In this document: positions 37,256 through 48,009 of the stretch, piece by piece | How positions within the stretch are numbered: position 1 is the first letter of the stretch | How the letters are laid out: every line of letters begins with the position of its first letter | Origin: Agroathelia rolfsii | Taxonomy: Eukaryota; Basidiomycota; Agaricomycetes; Amylocorticiales; Amylocorticiaceae | Direction: 5' to 3' | NCBI GenBank assembly: GCA_018343915.1 | Contig: JABRWF010000003.1 | Coordinates: 2,914,001 to 2,978,000, forward strand | DNA length: 64,000 bases | The notes under the pieces: generated by a model | Database searches by the model: none | Told to the model about the DNA's origin: nothing | What the model saw: the letters and a program-made list of their open reading frames with translations, nothing else | Program-made: the position numbers and the translations under genes

Positions 37256-38972
37256 ATGACTCCTAAGTTTAGAGTCGGTATTATGTCAGTAATATCAATT
37301 GTTTCTCTCATCAAACGTAAAAAAAAAAATTGAATTGACTGCTGCCTCTTGTTTATAGTGGTGGGGGTGTGGCCGGTGTCACCATGGCTGTCGCTTTGGC
37401 ACGCTATCCCAACATCGAAGTTGATATCTACGAGGCCACTGCAAAATTCGGGGAAGTTGGCGTTGGTATCGGTATATGGTACCGGGCATGGAGCATCCTT
37501 ATGAAGCTTGGACTGCATGACCTAACACAGGTTGTTTCGTCCGTGCCGTCCGAAGGGCAAGGTAGCTATTATTTTTGTCGAATATCTGTTTTTTTTTTTC
37601 TTAATTAATGAACTAAAATTACAGTGCATACGTTTGATTTTCGTAAGAGCGATGAGAGTCGTGGAACGAGTTTCTACGAAATGTATACAAGAGGTTAGAG
37701 TTTTGGCCTTGTGAGGACCGTTGGAGTATACTGATTTGATTTTTTTTCTTGACAATTTCATTTACTATCTCTCAGGTGGCCTGATTACCGTACACCGTGC
37801 AGCATTCCACGGCGTGTTGGTAAAGCACCTGCCCAAGAGTGTCCGCATCCACTGCTCTAAGCGCCTACGATCATATTCACAAAACTCCGGCCCGTCCCCC
37901 GTGCAGATGCGGTTCGAGGACGGAACAGTTGCGTCCTGCGACATTCTCATAGGGGCCGATGGTATCAAGTCACCCGTCCGGCGTTGTATGCTCCAGGAGA
38001 AAGCGGAGGTGTTGCGCGGTCAGGGGAAAAACCGTGACGCCGATCGACTACTGGCGTCGATAGAGCCTATCTGGACAGGCTCGATCTGCTACCGTTCTGT
38101 CATTCCACTCGATCGCGTTCGCGCCGTGCTGCCAGCCGGACATAGGGTTTTGCAGGCACCTGTCCAGGTAAGCAGATTCATCATGTGGTCGTCCGTAAGA
38201 TGGCCAGGAGAGCTTATTAATATGCATATTCTATGACATCATGTGTAGTGCTTTGGCAAGGACGGTGTAAGTGGCCTCTTTTTTTTCTACGTCTGTTTGC
38301 TCAACGTCATGATCAATTCCATTGTCAGCATATTACGATGTATCCTCTACCCAAGTGTGTCCAAGTCTTTACTCTTGGCAATGTCGCCGTCTTGCTGCCG
38401 CTCGAGTTTGCTGACACCTGATTTCTACTAGGGCCGGTGTAGTTAACGTAGCGGCATTTGTATCGCACTACCGCACAGGCGAATGGACTAGATATGAAGG
38501 TCCTCCGGTGGAGACAGTCTCGGGCCAGGAAGTTCAAAGTGCATTCGCAAGCTGGGAGCCCGATGTACGGGCAATACTTGGCGTGAGTTTATGTCAATGC
38601 TGCCCGATCCTGGACATCAAAATGCTGACGACGATCATCATCTGCTAGTGTATGGACTCGGCGATGAAATGGTCCGTACATGTAAGTCGCTGTCAAAATT
38701 AATTGCCTCGCAAAGCATGTGTCTGATATCCTTCTGTCAACTTTTTTTTTTAACATCATTCCTCACTTCTGGGCTGACATTTTCCTTAAAAGGCAGTGAA
38801 ACCATTCCCTTTTTGGTACTCAGGGAACGTCGTACTCATGGGCGACGCAGTAAGTATCTTCTCGAGTGGATTTCCATTCATTTTCTCACATGTTTCGTCC
38901 TGATCCGCAGGCACACGCTTTCGCGCCAAACCAAGGCAGCGGAGCCGGCCAAGCCATCGAGGTTCGTATCGC

Positions 38973-39011
<39 letters not shown>

Positions 39012-39415
39012 CCATACACCGTATCATCCCTTCTCCTCCCCTGCATTTCATCCGTCCCAACTACTCATTGAATCGTTCCTGAACTTATACTCAACGGTGA
39101 AAAAAAATCATACAGGATGCGTATGTCTTGGCAACACTTCTGGGCCATGAACTGACCACATTGACTACACTGCCACATGCACTGGAGGTGTACCAAAAGA
39201 TCCGTATGCCATTCGCATACGACATCGGCGCACGCTCGCACCAAAACGCAAAATGGTTCTCTCTCATGGACTTTAAGCCCAACCCATCACGGAGTAAGCA
39301 GGAAAATCTGCAAGAGCTTGGGCGCCTCGTACAGTCGCGCTGGGAATGGGCTTGGGCGTCAAACGCCGACAAGGATTGCAGTGACGCTATCCACCGCTTG
39401 GAGGCGATACTATGA
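37256..39415 (+). CDS. FAD-dependent monooxygenase, salicylate hydroxylase-like (copy A)
   Basis: Eleven exons (37256-37284, 37359-37561, 37625-37693, 37776-38167, 38249-38266, 38329-38354, 38432-38582, 38649-38681, 38793-38849, 38911-38961, 39116-39415) give 442 residues. The Rossmann FAD site VGIIGGGVAG spans the first intron, the DG motif is CDILIGADGIKSPVRR, and the second FAD motif GDAAHAFAPNQGSGAGQAIED spans exons 9-11. This is the order of flavoprotein aromatic hydroxylases (salicylate 1-monooxygenase, 6-hydroxynicotinate oxygenase and relatives), which use NAD(P)H and oxygen. The substrate is unknown. Exons of 18 and 26 bases are present. Intron 10 contains 31 consecutive T. A paralogue with the same exon plan lies at 44257-46284 in inverse orientation. 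Confidence 0.9.
38975..39005 (+). repeat. T31 homopolymer in intron 10 of monooxygenase A
   Basis: Thirty-one T in a row lie inside the intron 38962-39115. No target-site duplication was found around it. The length may vary between strains and could include sequencing error. Confidence 0.8.
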
Positions 39416-39743
39416 GACAAGAAAGTTCTTCTACCTTCTTGGTGTTTGAGACCAAAATATACGAAAGGAAAGGAAAAGAAGAAAAAAGGAGAAGTGCACG
39501 CCTATATCTACTCTATTTTTTCGGTCATACCCCCCTCCCCAAACTTAGTCTTTATATCTGTCATACCCCTTTACTCGTGTTCTTCAGCCACCCCCTTTAT
39601 CTACGACGACATGATCTTGTCGACTAGCGACGTAATTTATACATTCGACTTCGTTATTTGTTACAATACATTTACAGACATGACTTGATCGATGTACGTG
39701 TACAATGCTGCGATTATTTATCAACTCAATCAAATGCAGATAT
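39416..39743. other. Convergent 3' region, monooxygenase A / UBA1
   Basis: These 328 bases between two stop codons hold only T/C-rich 3' sequence. Confidence 0.5.
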
Positions 39744-42700
39744 CTAGAGTCTGACCACGACGAATGGCACCTGTAACAATCGACAAAGGATACGTCAGTA
39801 ACACGTCATGATGATTATGGCTGGAAAACGTAAGACGCACCTCGACATCTTCACCCTCTTCATCCATGGCCATCACTTCGACAAGCAAGTGCGTGGCGTG
39901 GGACGGAACGGGCTTCTTGCTGACATGCTGCACGAGTTTGCTGAACTTCATAGGCATCCTTTCCTGGCTCTGGACATGACCGATGTCAGTTACCGACACA
40001 TTTAACCGAAAGGGGAAAAACGAAGAAACTGACCTTGGCCTTGCCGATGAATGAGCTCCACAGCATGCTGACACCCTGGCTGATCATGCCAATGTCAAGC
40101 TTGTGGTTGTCCTTGAAGTAAGCGATAAACTCCTGCAAGGTCGGGTCGTTCTTGAACTCGAAACGGTCCCAAAGCGTCCACTCCGTATCGCCATATTTGC
40201 TCTTCTTGGCAGCGATAGGTTCGGAAAAGCCGAAGAACGGCAGGGCCAAATTAACGAAGCCATTCTTGTAGTCTTCCAGCCTGCTCTTGCCGTCAATGAT
40301 CTGTCAAAGCGTCAGCCCCTCCCTGTCTTGAGTTGCATCTCCCTATGATCGTAATGACAACTCACCTTGTACAGCTCCAAACAGGCGAGGCCAGTGACGA
40401 GCGACGTAGTCGTCGCGATGGCGGGAATAATCTTTCCTGCAATTTGCTTTGTCGTGTGTCTGTCAGCTGGGTTAATGCTGTAATTCATAGCGCGAAGGTT
40501 TGATGCCGCAGTGATGAAGTCAATGTGGTGGTTGGTGTCATCATCCTTCTCGAACTCAACGGGATTCAGACGGTACCCCGCCAACGAAGACGGAGTGGGC
40601 AGACGGGATTTGAGGTTCTCGATCTCATCAGCATCTAAATACATGTCAACAAGCAGTTCGATCAGTAGTTCTGGACGGGATTTCCAACCTGCATTGTTCT
40701 GAGACACGGGGTCATTGTCATTGATCTGCACCTGGACACCACTCTTGGGGGTGAACTCGGGCACTATGACCGAATCAGCCACCTTACGGAAGACGGCGGG
40801 ATCAGTTTCGCCGCGGAGACCGTAGTTGAATGCATGGAGATTTGCACCAGCGATGATATACGCAAGGTGAGTAGGCTAATGGTGATGTAAGCCAAAGAAA
40901 TTCGCTCGATAATCGCTTGATAGCTCACATCGTTTGAGCTGAACGTCAAAGGATCAGGTGCACGCTTCGGTCCGCTCCAGAACAGCTGGCCGCTGCTCGT
41001 TACGGCGTCTTTAGGCAAGCTGAACAGCAACTGGCGGATAGAATTGTTGTATTTCTCTTCGAACTGCAAGCGAGCCCAATTAATGCATTCTTCAAATGTG
41101 ATCGGTTTTTCCGTTACGAGATAAGAGACGATTTGCTTAATTTGCTCTGTACTCTGTCCAGAGTATTTTAGGGCATCCTCGAGATAGTTTGGTTCCGACA
41201 AGTAAGAATTCACAGACTGTGCCGGAACGACAAACAAGTTCTTGAATTCGTCCACAGCCCACTTTTGAAGAATGAGAAACACTCTTACACAGGGATAAAG
41301 ATCCGGAAATATTTACCTCAATAGTATGGGAGATTGTGTTGGGGAAGCTCTTAACAGTACACATAGGTGTTGCTTTCTCTGGAGGATCTTGCGACGAGGC
41401 ATAAGATTCCGTGAGACGGGGAATGACGACCTGCACATTCCCCTTGGTTCCTAGAGTTCCGGAATCTATCAAGGGCTTTTCGTAGAGAATGCAGCGGGAA
41501 TCCATGTAAAGACCTGATATGTAGGCGAGTGAGCAAATAATGCATCAGTAAAACAGAAAAGGGCTCACGGGCTTTAACATTATCCAATGCATTAGTCACA
41601 CCATCGATGCTAGCAAAGAATGCGTCGTTGTAGATGTCTGAATAGTCATTATTACTGATCCACATTTGCATAGGAGGAGTCAAATACTTACTTTCCGTGT
41701 CGCCACCGACTGGTTCTTGCTTGCTGTGAATATGTCCTTCCAGATCAGGATTCATAGCGATAACAGCGGCGGCCGAGACTTCGGATTTGAATTTGCCAAG
41801 ATCCTTGGGTCTGAACAAGAACTGACGGTTAAGGTTGCTCTTTTCGATCGTATCTAAGTCTGTCACGTGAATGACACCCTTTTGGCCCGTAGCAAGACCC
41901 ATCATGCTCCAGTTCTTCAGCATCTCGCAACCAATGGCTCCAGAGCCCACCAAAAATTGGCTGTGGTTGCCAATCTTCTCCTGGAAAGCATGCCCGAACA
42001 CGGCGATCTGACCGTCGTACCTCGTCCCCTTGGGTTGACAATCCGCTTCGCTCGGAAGTGTCAATGGTAAAGACTCAAGGGAATCAAAGTAGAGATGCTG
42101 TATCATAGGGTGGAATTTGGCAGAGCAAGCCTTGAGGACTTCCTGAGCAACAAAACCGCCAATGACTGCATTCATGGGAGAAAGATCGCCAGTAGCCTGA
42201 TAGGAAAGCTCCGTTAAAACCTTCTCGTCAACTTCAGGATCAATCTTCTTGGCCAAGCCAACCAATATAGCCGCATCCTCTGCATTGCGTGGGCGAGGGA
42301 AGCGACCATGTTGCGCCCTGAACTCAGATAATGCTTGGAAGCCGGCATGCAGAGCCGCAGGTCGATCAAATTTCGCGAAGTCAGTGATGAAGAACTCAGG
42401 GTTCTTCAAAGACTCTTGAAGTGATTTCTAAAGAAATCATTAGCTGAGCTTTTTTTTTTCTATTAAAAAAATTGCAAAATCTTACAAATTCGATTATCTT
42501 CGGCATCTTTACTTGTGTGAATATTCCTCCAGTTTTATATTCTCCGAAAGATGACGTATCCCCAATGCTAAAAGTATAAGGCCCTTTGACGGAAATCTTG
42601 CGAGGCTCGCACCCATTGAGCTCGGTCATCCCTTGAACTTCGGTAAATGTAACAAAGTCTCCGTCTTCAAGACCATGGCGGGTCTCATCCAAGCAAGTGA

Positions 42701-43689
42701 CGACACCCTCCTTGTCCTAACACAATTGAGTTTCTGATTGGTATATTGGAGCTGAATGTGGCGACTAACCTTGTCCACGGATACTATCATGCCTGATAAG
42801 GGTTGTTCACCGGTTGGGTCAACACATGTAAACTTTGGGCCAAAATCATTAAAGACGGATCTTTATATTGCTATGAGTGGACCATACTGAGGAAGTGTTG
42901 CATACACATTTACCCGAATAGACCGCGAGTCTCAGTAGCAATGAAGTGCACACCGTTAGTGTGAGTCCATGCATTAATTTCTAGTTGTTTCTTCAATGGT
43001 ACTCCGCAAAGTACTACCGCCTGTGTATTGTGATTAATACAAATACCCTTAAGTAAAGCCCAAGATGTATACCTGGAAACCTTTGATGAGGTCAACACTG
43101 ATCTCTTGACCGGCTGCGCCCTCCAGAACTCGCACAGGCACATAGCGGTTTAGCTCTGCTAACCTTGGAGCAGCAGCAGAAGCGCGGGGTTTCCCAATAT
43201 CTCCGTGTTGCAAGAAGAACTATTGTGAAGACTGGTGTTAAGTGCGCTAAATTAGCACAGGATCGCGCGTATTACCTGAGTCCCAAGATCTTGAACGGAT
43301 ACAGGTTCTGGGTCGTAGATCGTTACGGATTTGACACCGGCAAGGACAACATTCTTAGCTAAAGTTTCGGAATCTCAGAATACATCTCTTAGATATAGTA
43401 GCCATTACTCACCGATCTCAACACCGAGCCCTTGAAGACCAGCGATAAGAACGTTGGAAACTGCCATTCGTTTCATGGCTGCGTGAAAGGGTTAGTGCTC
43501 GCGACCGTCAGAGGTATTCTTCTAGTTCAGTACCTTCGTGTCCAAGGACATATCTATTGAGGTCTAATTAATGAAGGCTCTAAAGCAAATAACGCGGACT
43601 AAAACGTACAGCTGACGTGAGTAGAGACCCTCGTCAATGGCAGCCTCATCTATGTCCATACTTGCGTCGAGATTCGCGGTATGGGACAT
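39744..43689 (-). CDS. UBA1: Ubiquitin-activating enzyme E1
   Basis: About fifteen exons on the minus strand; the first are 43689-43610, 43553-43534 (20 bases), 43478-43413, 43358-43276, 43219-43073 and 43020-42914. Both adenylation halves are present: [12 protein letters not shown] in the inactive half, and [13 protein letters not shown] with [16 protein letters not shown] in the active half. The catalytic cysteine lies in [10 protein letters not shown], followed by the HTIEWA segment. The C-terminal ubiquitin-fold domain ends in VPFVVVRL, and the stop is at 39744-39746. The enzyme activates ubiquitin with ATP and passes it to E2s, and is normally essential and single-copy. It is enclosed by two monooxygenase paralogues to which it has no functional link. 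The last exons were read by motif and not all boundaries were fixed. Confidence 0.95.
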
Positions 43690-44256
43690 GATCCAGTGAA
43701 TATAACTAGTTGGATGTCCAAGCAGATTAAAAATGACAAAGAGAAGAGAGAGGATGGGTGTTGCACGAAGAGAGATGCGCTCTCTTCAAACGCCTCAGAT
43801 GCGAAGCCAATCTCATCGTGTCACGTGGTAATACATTCGAAGCTTCAGGAAATTCGTTGCACAGCAGCTTCAAAGTCTCCAATACCTCTAAGAAATCATA
43901 TACACTCTGTCGCTTGGGAATTGAATTTTAACGGGAATATCAGAACAATCACTGGCATTTAGAACGACTCTGATTGTATCAGGAAGTTACTGTAAGTTCT
44001 TAGTGTTATACCACTCGAAGTGGTGAATAAATGCGCGCTCGCCCTGGTCGGCCTGATTTAGTACCTCAAGCTTAGCATGCATGAGGAAGTTCTGAAGAAC
44101 ATCCCCATGACTTGGAAAGGAGCGAGCTCCAATAAGACATAGGCAATAATCCATTCAAAGATACCAAAAACAATTCCACAAACTCAAACAGGGGCCCGAT
44201 ATCTACAAACACAATTCGCTCCTGACCATGTGAATATCCCATTGCTAACACTCGAA
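43690..44256. other. UBA1 promoter region
   Basis: This lies between the UBA1 start and the stop of monooxygenase B, both on the minus strand. No coding signal is seen. Confidence 0.45.
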
Positions 44257-46284
44257 TCAAATCCCTGACAAGCTGGCTTCGAGCCGTCGAATAGCTTCGG
44301 CACGGTCATCCTCAGCGCTTGTGCTCCAGACCCACTCGAAACTTGACTGAATCATCTGACCCAGTCTTTCTAAATTTTCTTGCTCACTTCGGGTTGGATC
44401 ATGTTCGAAATCCATCATGGAGAACCATCTACCATTCTGTCGGGAACGAGCACCGATGTCATACGCAAATGGTAAGCGTATGCTCTGGTAGATTTCTAGT
44501 GCGTGGGGGAGCGTTGCCAGCGTCGTCAGCCCGTGTCCAAGGAGAGCGGACAGAATGTATGCATCCTGGATTATCGCCAATATGAGTATGTTAATAAAAG
44601 CGTTCACAATTAATGCCATCACACAAGTAAGATACAAACCTCTATGGCTTGCCCAGCGCCACTTCCTTGATGAGGCGAGAAAGCATGTGCCTATGAAGGT
44701 TTTAAGAAGATCAGATGCCGATTCCATTAGTATCCAAACCAACTCACCGCATCACCAACAAGCACAATATTACCCAAATACCAGGATGTGAATGGTTTGA
44801 CGGCCTTTTGCAATAAAATGACATTAGTCAGGTTAGGCGTACCAAGCCGAGCGCAGATCAACTTACATGTATGGCCCACTTTGTGGCTGACTCGGCCAGC
44901 TGGAGTAGGGCAGTAGCAGTCAAGGTCGCATTCAATTTGAGTCAACACGATGACAACTTGCATCAACTGACATTCAAAATAGTTTCCATGTCTGGTCCCC
45001 AGTTAGCAAATTCGTCCCGTGCGACTTGTACCGGCACCGCTTCCACATCAACTCCGTCGTATTTCGTCCCTTCTTTCGTATCATATTGACAAGCAATTGC
45101 TGAGATGTTCAGTAAATTGGCCCTATCAGCAATTTGAATTTGAATGAAATATCACTATGTTTTGATGAAGGAAATCAAGCCTACTTGTGAAGAGGATATG
45201 CGGTGATGTGCTATGGAAAATACTATTAGTTGGTAAAATGTACAATGGTCACTTCCAGTAAAAATAAAAATAAACTTACAGCATTTTTACTACACCACTG
45301 CGGATAACAACGATATCGTGCATACGTCAGATCGGGATTATATCCAAGCACAAGAATAAACGCTTATATGATCACCTGAGAGGATGTCCGCAGCATTGGA
45401 TGATCTGCTGGCATCACTGCCCTCAAACGATCGAGAGGGATAGTCATCCGATAGTTTATGGCACCTGTCCAAAGGGGATCAACCGACTTCAGTAGCTCGT
45501 CGGCCTCCAAGACCTTTCCTTCACTTCGCAGAATATCCGCCTTTTCCTTTAGGAGGCAGCGGCGAACAGGGGACTTGATGCCATCAGCCCCGACAAGGAT
45601 ATCACAAGATGCAACCGTCCCATCTTCGAATTGCATTTGAACCGCATCAAGGCCTCCCGCGCCGTGGCCCGAAGGGTTACTCCGTGAATACGACTTCAGG
45701 CGCTTGGAGAGGTGAATACGACAGGTCTTAGGCAAGCGTTCGGCTAATATTCCATGAAAGGCTGCTCGATGAACGCCAGTCATACCACCTGTAAAATGAA
45801 TGCAAAGCCATTTTCTCAATAAATTGCTTCGCTTGAGAAGATATGTTGATAAGAAAAATTATACCTTGACAGTACATTTCGAAGAATTTGACTGAGTTAC
45901 CCCCTTCGCTCTTGTAGAGGTCAAGCCCGTGGACTATAAAAGTTCGAAGCAGTCATCAATGTAAACTTTTATCAGCAGTAAAAATATATGGCCCACCTTG
46001 TTCGTCTTGTGGTACGGATGGGACGACTTTTTCCAAATCTTGAAGCCCAAGTTTCATAAGGAGATTCCAAGTTCGGTACCACACAGCAAGGCCGGCGCCA
46101 ATCTCCCCGAATTTGGCAGAAGCCTCGTAAATGTCGATTTGGATGTCAGGAAATCGGGATAAAGCCAAGGCCAAAGTGACGCCTGCGACACCACCACCTC
46201 TATAAATTGCGAGGGTTGACTATAAGTAGAAGAATAATGAAAAGGAGAGACTAGCGCAATGCCAACTGTGAACTTGGGAGCCAT
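44257..46284 (-). CDS. FAD-dependent monooxygenase, salicylate hydroxylase-like (copy B)
   Basis: Eleven exons (46284-46256, 46199-45997, 45933-45865, 45788-45376, 45297-45280, 45210-45185, 45122-44972, 44899-44867, 44804-44748, 44690-44640, 44565-44257) give 452 residues. Exon sizes are 29, 203, 69, 413, 18, 26, 151, 33, 57, 51 and 309 bases; copy A has the same sizes except exons 4 and 11 (392 and 300). The FAD motifs are intact: VGIAGGGVAG, CDILVGADGIKSPVRR, and GDAAHAFSPHQGSGAGQ. The middle region (exon 7) differs strongly from copy A, so the substrate pocket may differ. The first intron needs a GC donor (GCTAGT at 46255) to restore the Rossmann motif. No stop or frameshift is seen, so it appears functional. 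Confidence 0.9.
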
Positions 46285-47362
46285 GTTGAATAAAATAATA
46301 GGACTTTGGCGGTAATTCAACTGTGAAACGAAAAAAATCCTAAACACTCGAAAGTAACTTTAATGGTAAATCAATGATCTAATGAAATCAAGGAGAATCC
46401 TGTTAGTGAGGATTTTCACCCATCTATGTTGCATATTTTATAGCCAGGCCACTGAAGGGTAGTCACCGTGAATATTATCAAATTGCTGGGACCGCTAGCA
46501 AAGTTTAGACGCCATAAAGTCTGTAAGTTGACCCACATACGCCAGCCGAATGGACGCGTATCCTAGTGGCTCCAGCTTCGTCTCGCTCTGAACCTTCCGC
46601 GGTCGGACTCCGATCGGGAGAATTATAACGATTTTTTCGAGACCGATGAGTATAAAACCCAACCTTGTTAAGAATTAAAAGGGTAAGTAAGAATACTCCC
46701 CAAGTGCCACCCCATTATCAATCGGAAGAGACCAGAAGAGTTTCTTTTCTTTCTTTCTTTTTTTTTTGGGGGGGGGGGAGGGGGTTCGAGAGTCCAACAA
46801 CTACGTGGTGAAAAGAAAAATAGCCAAAAAGAAACAATATTGTGATACTGCCACCTAACAAGTTTAAGGCTGTTCTCCCCCATTGATTCGCGAAACTAAT
46901 ATCTCCAAAGAAAGGCGAGTGAGATAACGATAGATTCTCGTCATGTAACACAAGTTTGGGTTGGTGCGTGCGCCTGCTCGTGTGCAACAATAGCCGCTGT
47001 TCTATCATGTTGTGTGTATATAACGATACTACAGCCGTCAATGATGACAGAGAGTGCTCTAACATACACAGTCATGGTGTTGCGATATTCACGGCCAGAT
47101 AATTTGGTAGCCTTATTTGGAGAGCTCGTCGGTCGAATAGCAATTCCAATTTCTAGTAGTCAGTAACTTGAAAATCCATGCAAACATTTCTGGAGGCGCT
47201 AAGGATAAAGGGCAGCACGCTATTGCCGACATACAATGTGTTATATTCCCGAGAGTATTCAATAACAGGCGAGATTGAGTTATTTGTAGCGTGAGTCACG
47301 GTGATATCAGGCAACGGACAACAATTGATGTTGGATGGCAAGCTTCAACTCCAAGTTGTCGA

Positions 47363-47377
47363 ACATCTTCTGCGGTG
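47363..47377 (+). repeat. Target-site duplication, left copy
   Basis: AACATCTTCTGCGGT directly before the retroposon. The same 15 bases recur at 47609-47623. Confidence 0.75.
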
Positions 47378-47610
47378 AAGAGGGGCCGATCCCCCTCCTC
47401 AACGCCTCCTGAGCCTCACACTCCCTACTGGAGTAGGCGTGCGCAATGCATTTCCCCGGGTGGCTCGTAAATTAAAACTACTGAGGGTACGCCCCTCAGA
47501 AAAATAGCGAGGAGAGGAGGCACAGGCAGAGCCGGCCCAAACGGGAGCCACCAGGCTTGCCCCCCCCCCCTCCAAGTACATAGTACACCGCTCCACAGAA
47601 GAAAAAAAAA
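47378..47610 (+). mobile_element. Short non-autonomous retroposon (SINE-like) with poly-A end
   Basis: A GC-rich segment of about 233 bases ends in a short A-rich tail (47599-47610) and is flanked by direct repeats reading AACATCTTCTGCGGT at 47363-47377 and 47609-47623; thirteen bases match beyond any doubt, the first two A may belong to the tail. A tail of A plus a 13-15 base target-site duplication is the mark of LINE-driven retroposition. I see no clear pol III A or B box, so it may be a SINE, a 5'-truncated LINE end or a processed RNA copy. A minus-strand open frame inside it has no family resemblance. Confidence 0.65.
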
Positions 47611-47623
47611 CATCTTCTGCGGT
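47609..47623 (+). repeat. Target-site duplication, right copy
   Basis: Second copy of the 15-base repeat, overlapping the end of the A-tail by two bases. Confidence 0.75.
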
Positions 47624-47693
47624 TATTGCCGATGCCTCGGGCTTATCTGATAATTTTCACGACCCCTGTTCATCATATTAATCATGACTTATA

Positions 47694-47705
47694 TGTACTA
47701 GTACA
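47694..47705. repeat. Palindrome TGTACTAGTACA (copy 3)
   Basis: Identical to copy 2, just downstream of the retroposon at 47.4-47.6 kb. Confidence 0.8.
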
Positions 47706-48009
47706 TGTATCATTGATTGATCCCTAAAAGCGACCCGGCTCCATTCAAACCGTGGGTTTTATATACTGTATAGCAGTGAAAAAAAAACAGTTACTTTAAG
47801 ACGGTGCTTTGTCTACGTTTGCATCCCGGTAATGTTTCGTAAACGTACCCACACATAACTCCTATTATATGGACAAATGCTACAGAAAACCAAACAGCCA
47901 TAAACCGTTACGTTCGACAGTCAAGGCTTGTTGTACATGAAGCACAATAGTATTGGAAAGTTTTTACACGCTTAACAAATACAATACAAAGACGGGATAA
48001 AGGGGCATT

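Larger units (their letters stand above)
46285..48009. other. 1.7 kb gene-free stretch with a retroposon
   Basis: Between monooxygenase B and cactin no gene is seen. It contains a T-run followed by about eleven G near 46760-46785, the retroposon at 47378-47610 and the palindrome TGTACTAGTACA at 47694-47705. Confidence 0.55.

Noticed and set aside
47399..47596. Minus-strand open frame of 65 residues within the retroposon
   Set aside because: Basic, low-similarity sequence with no family; it is explained by the GC-rich body of the element.
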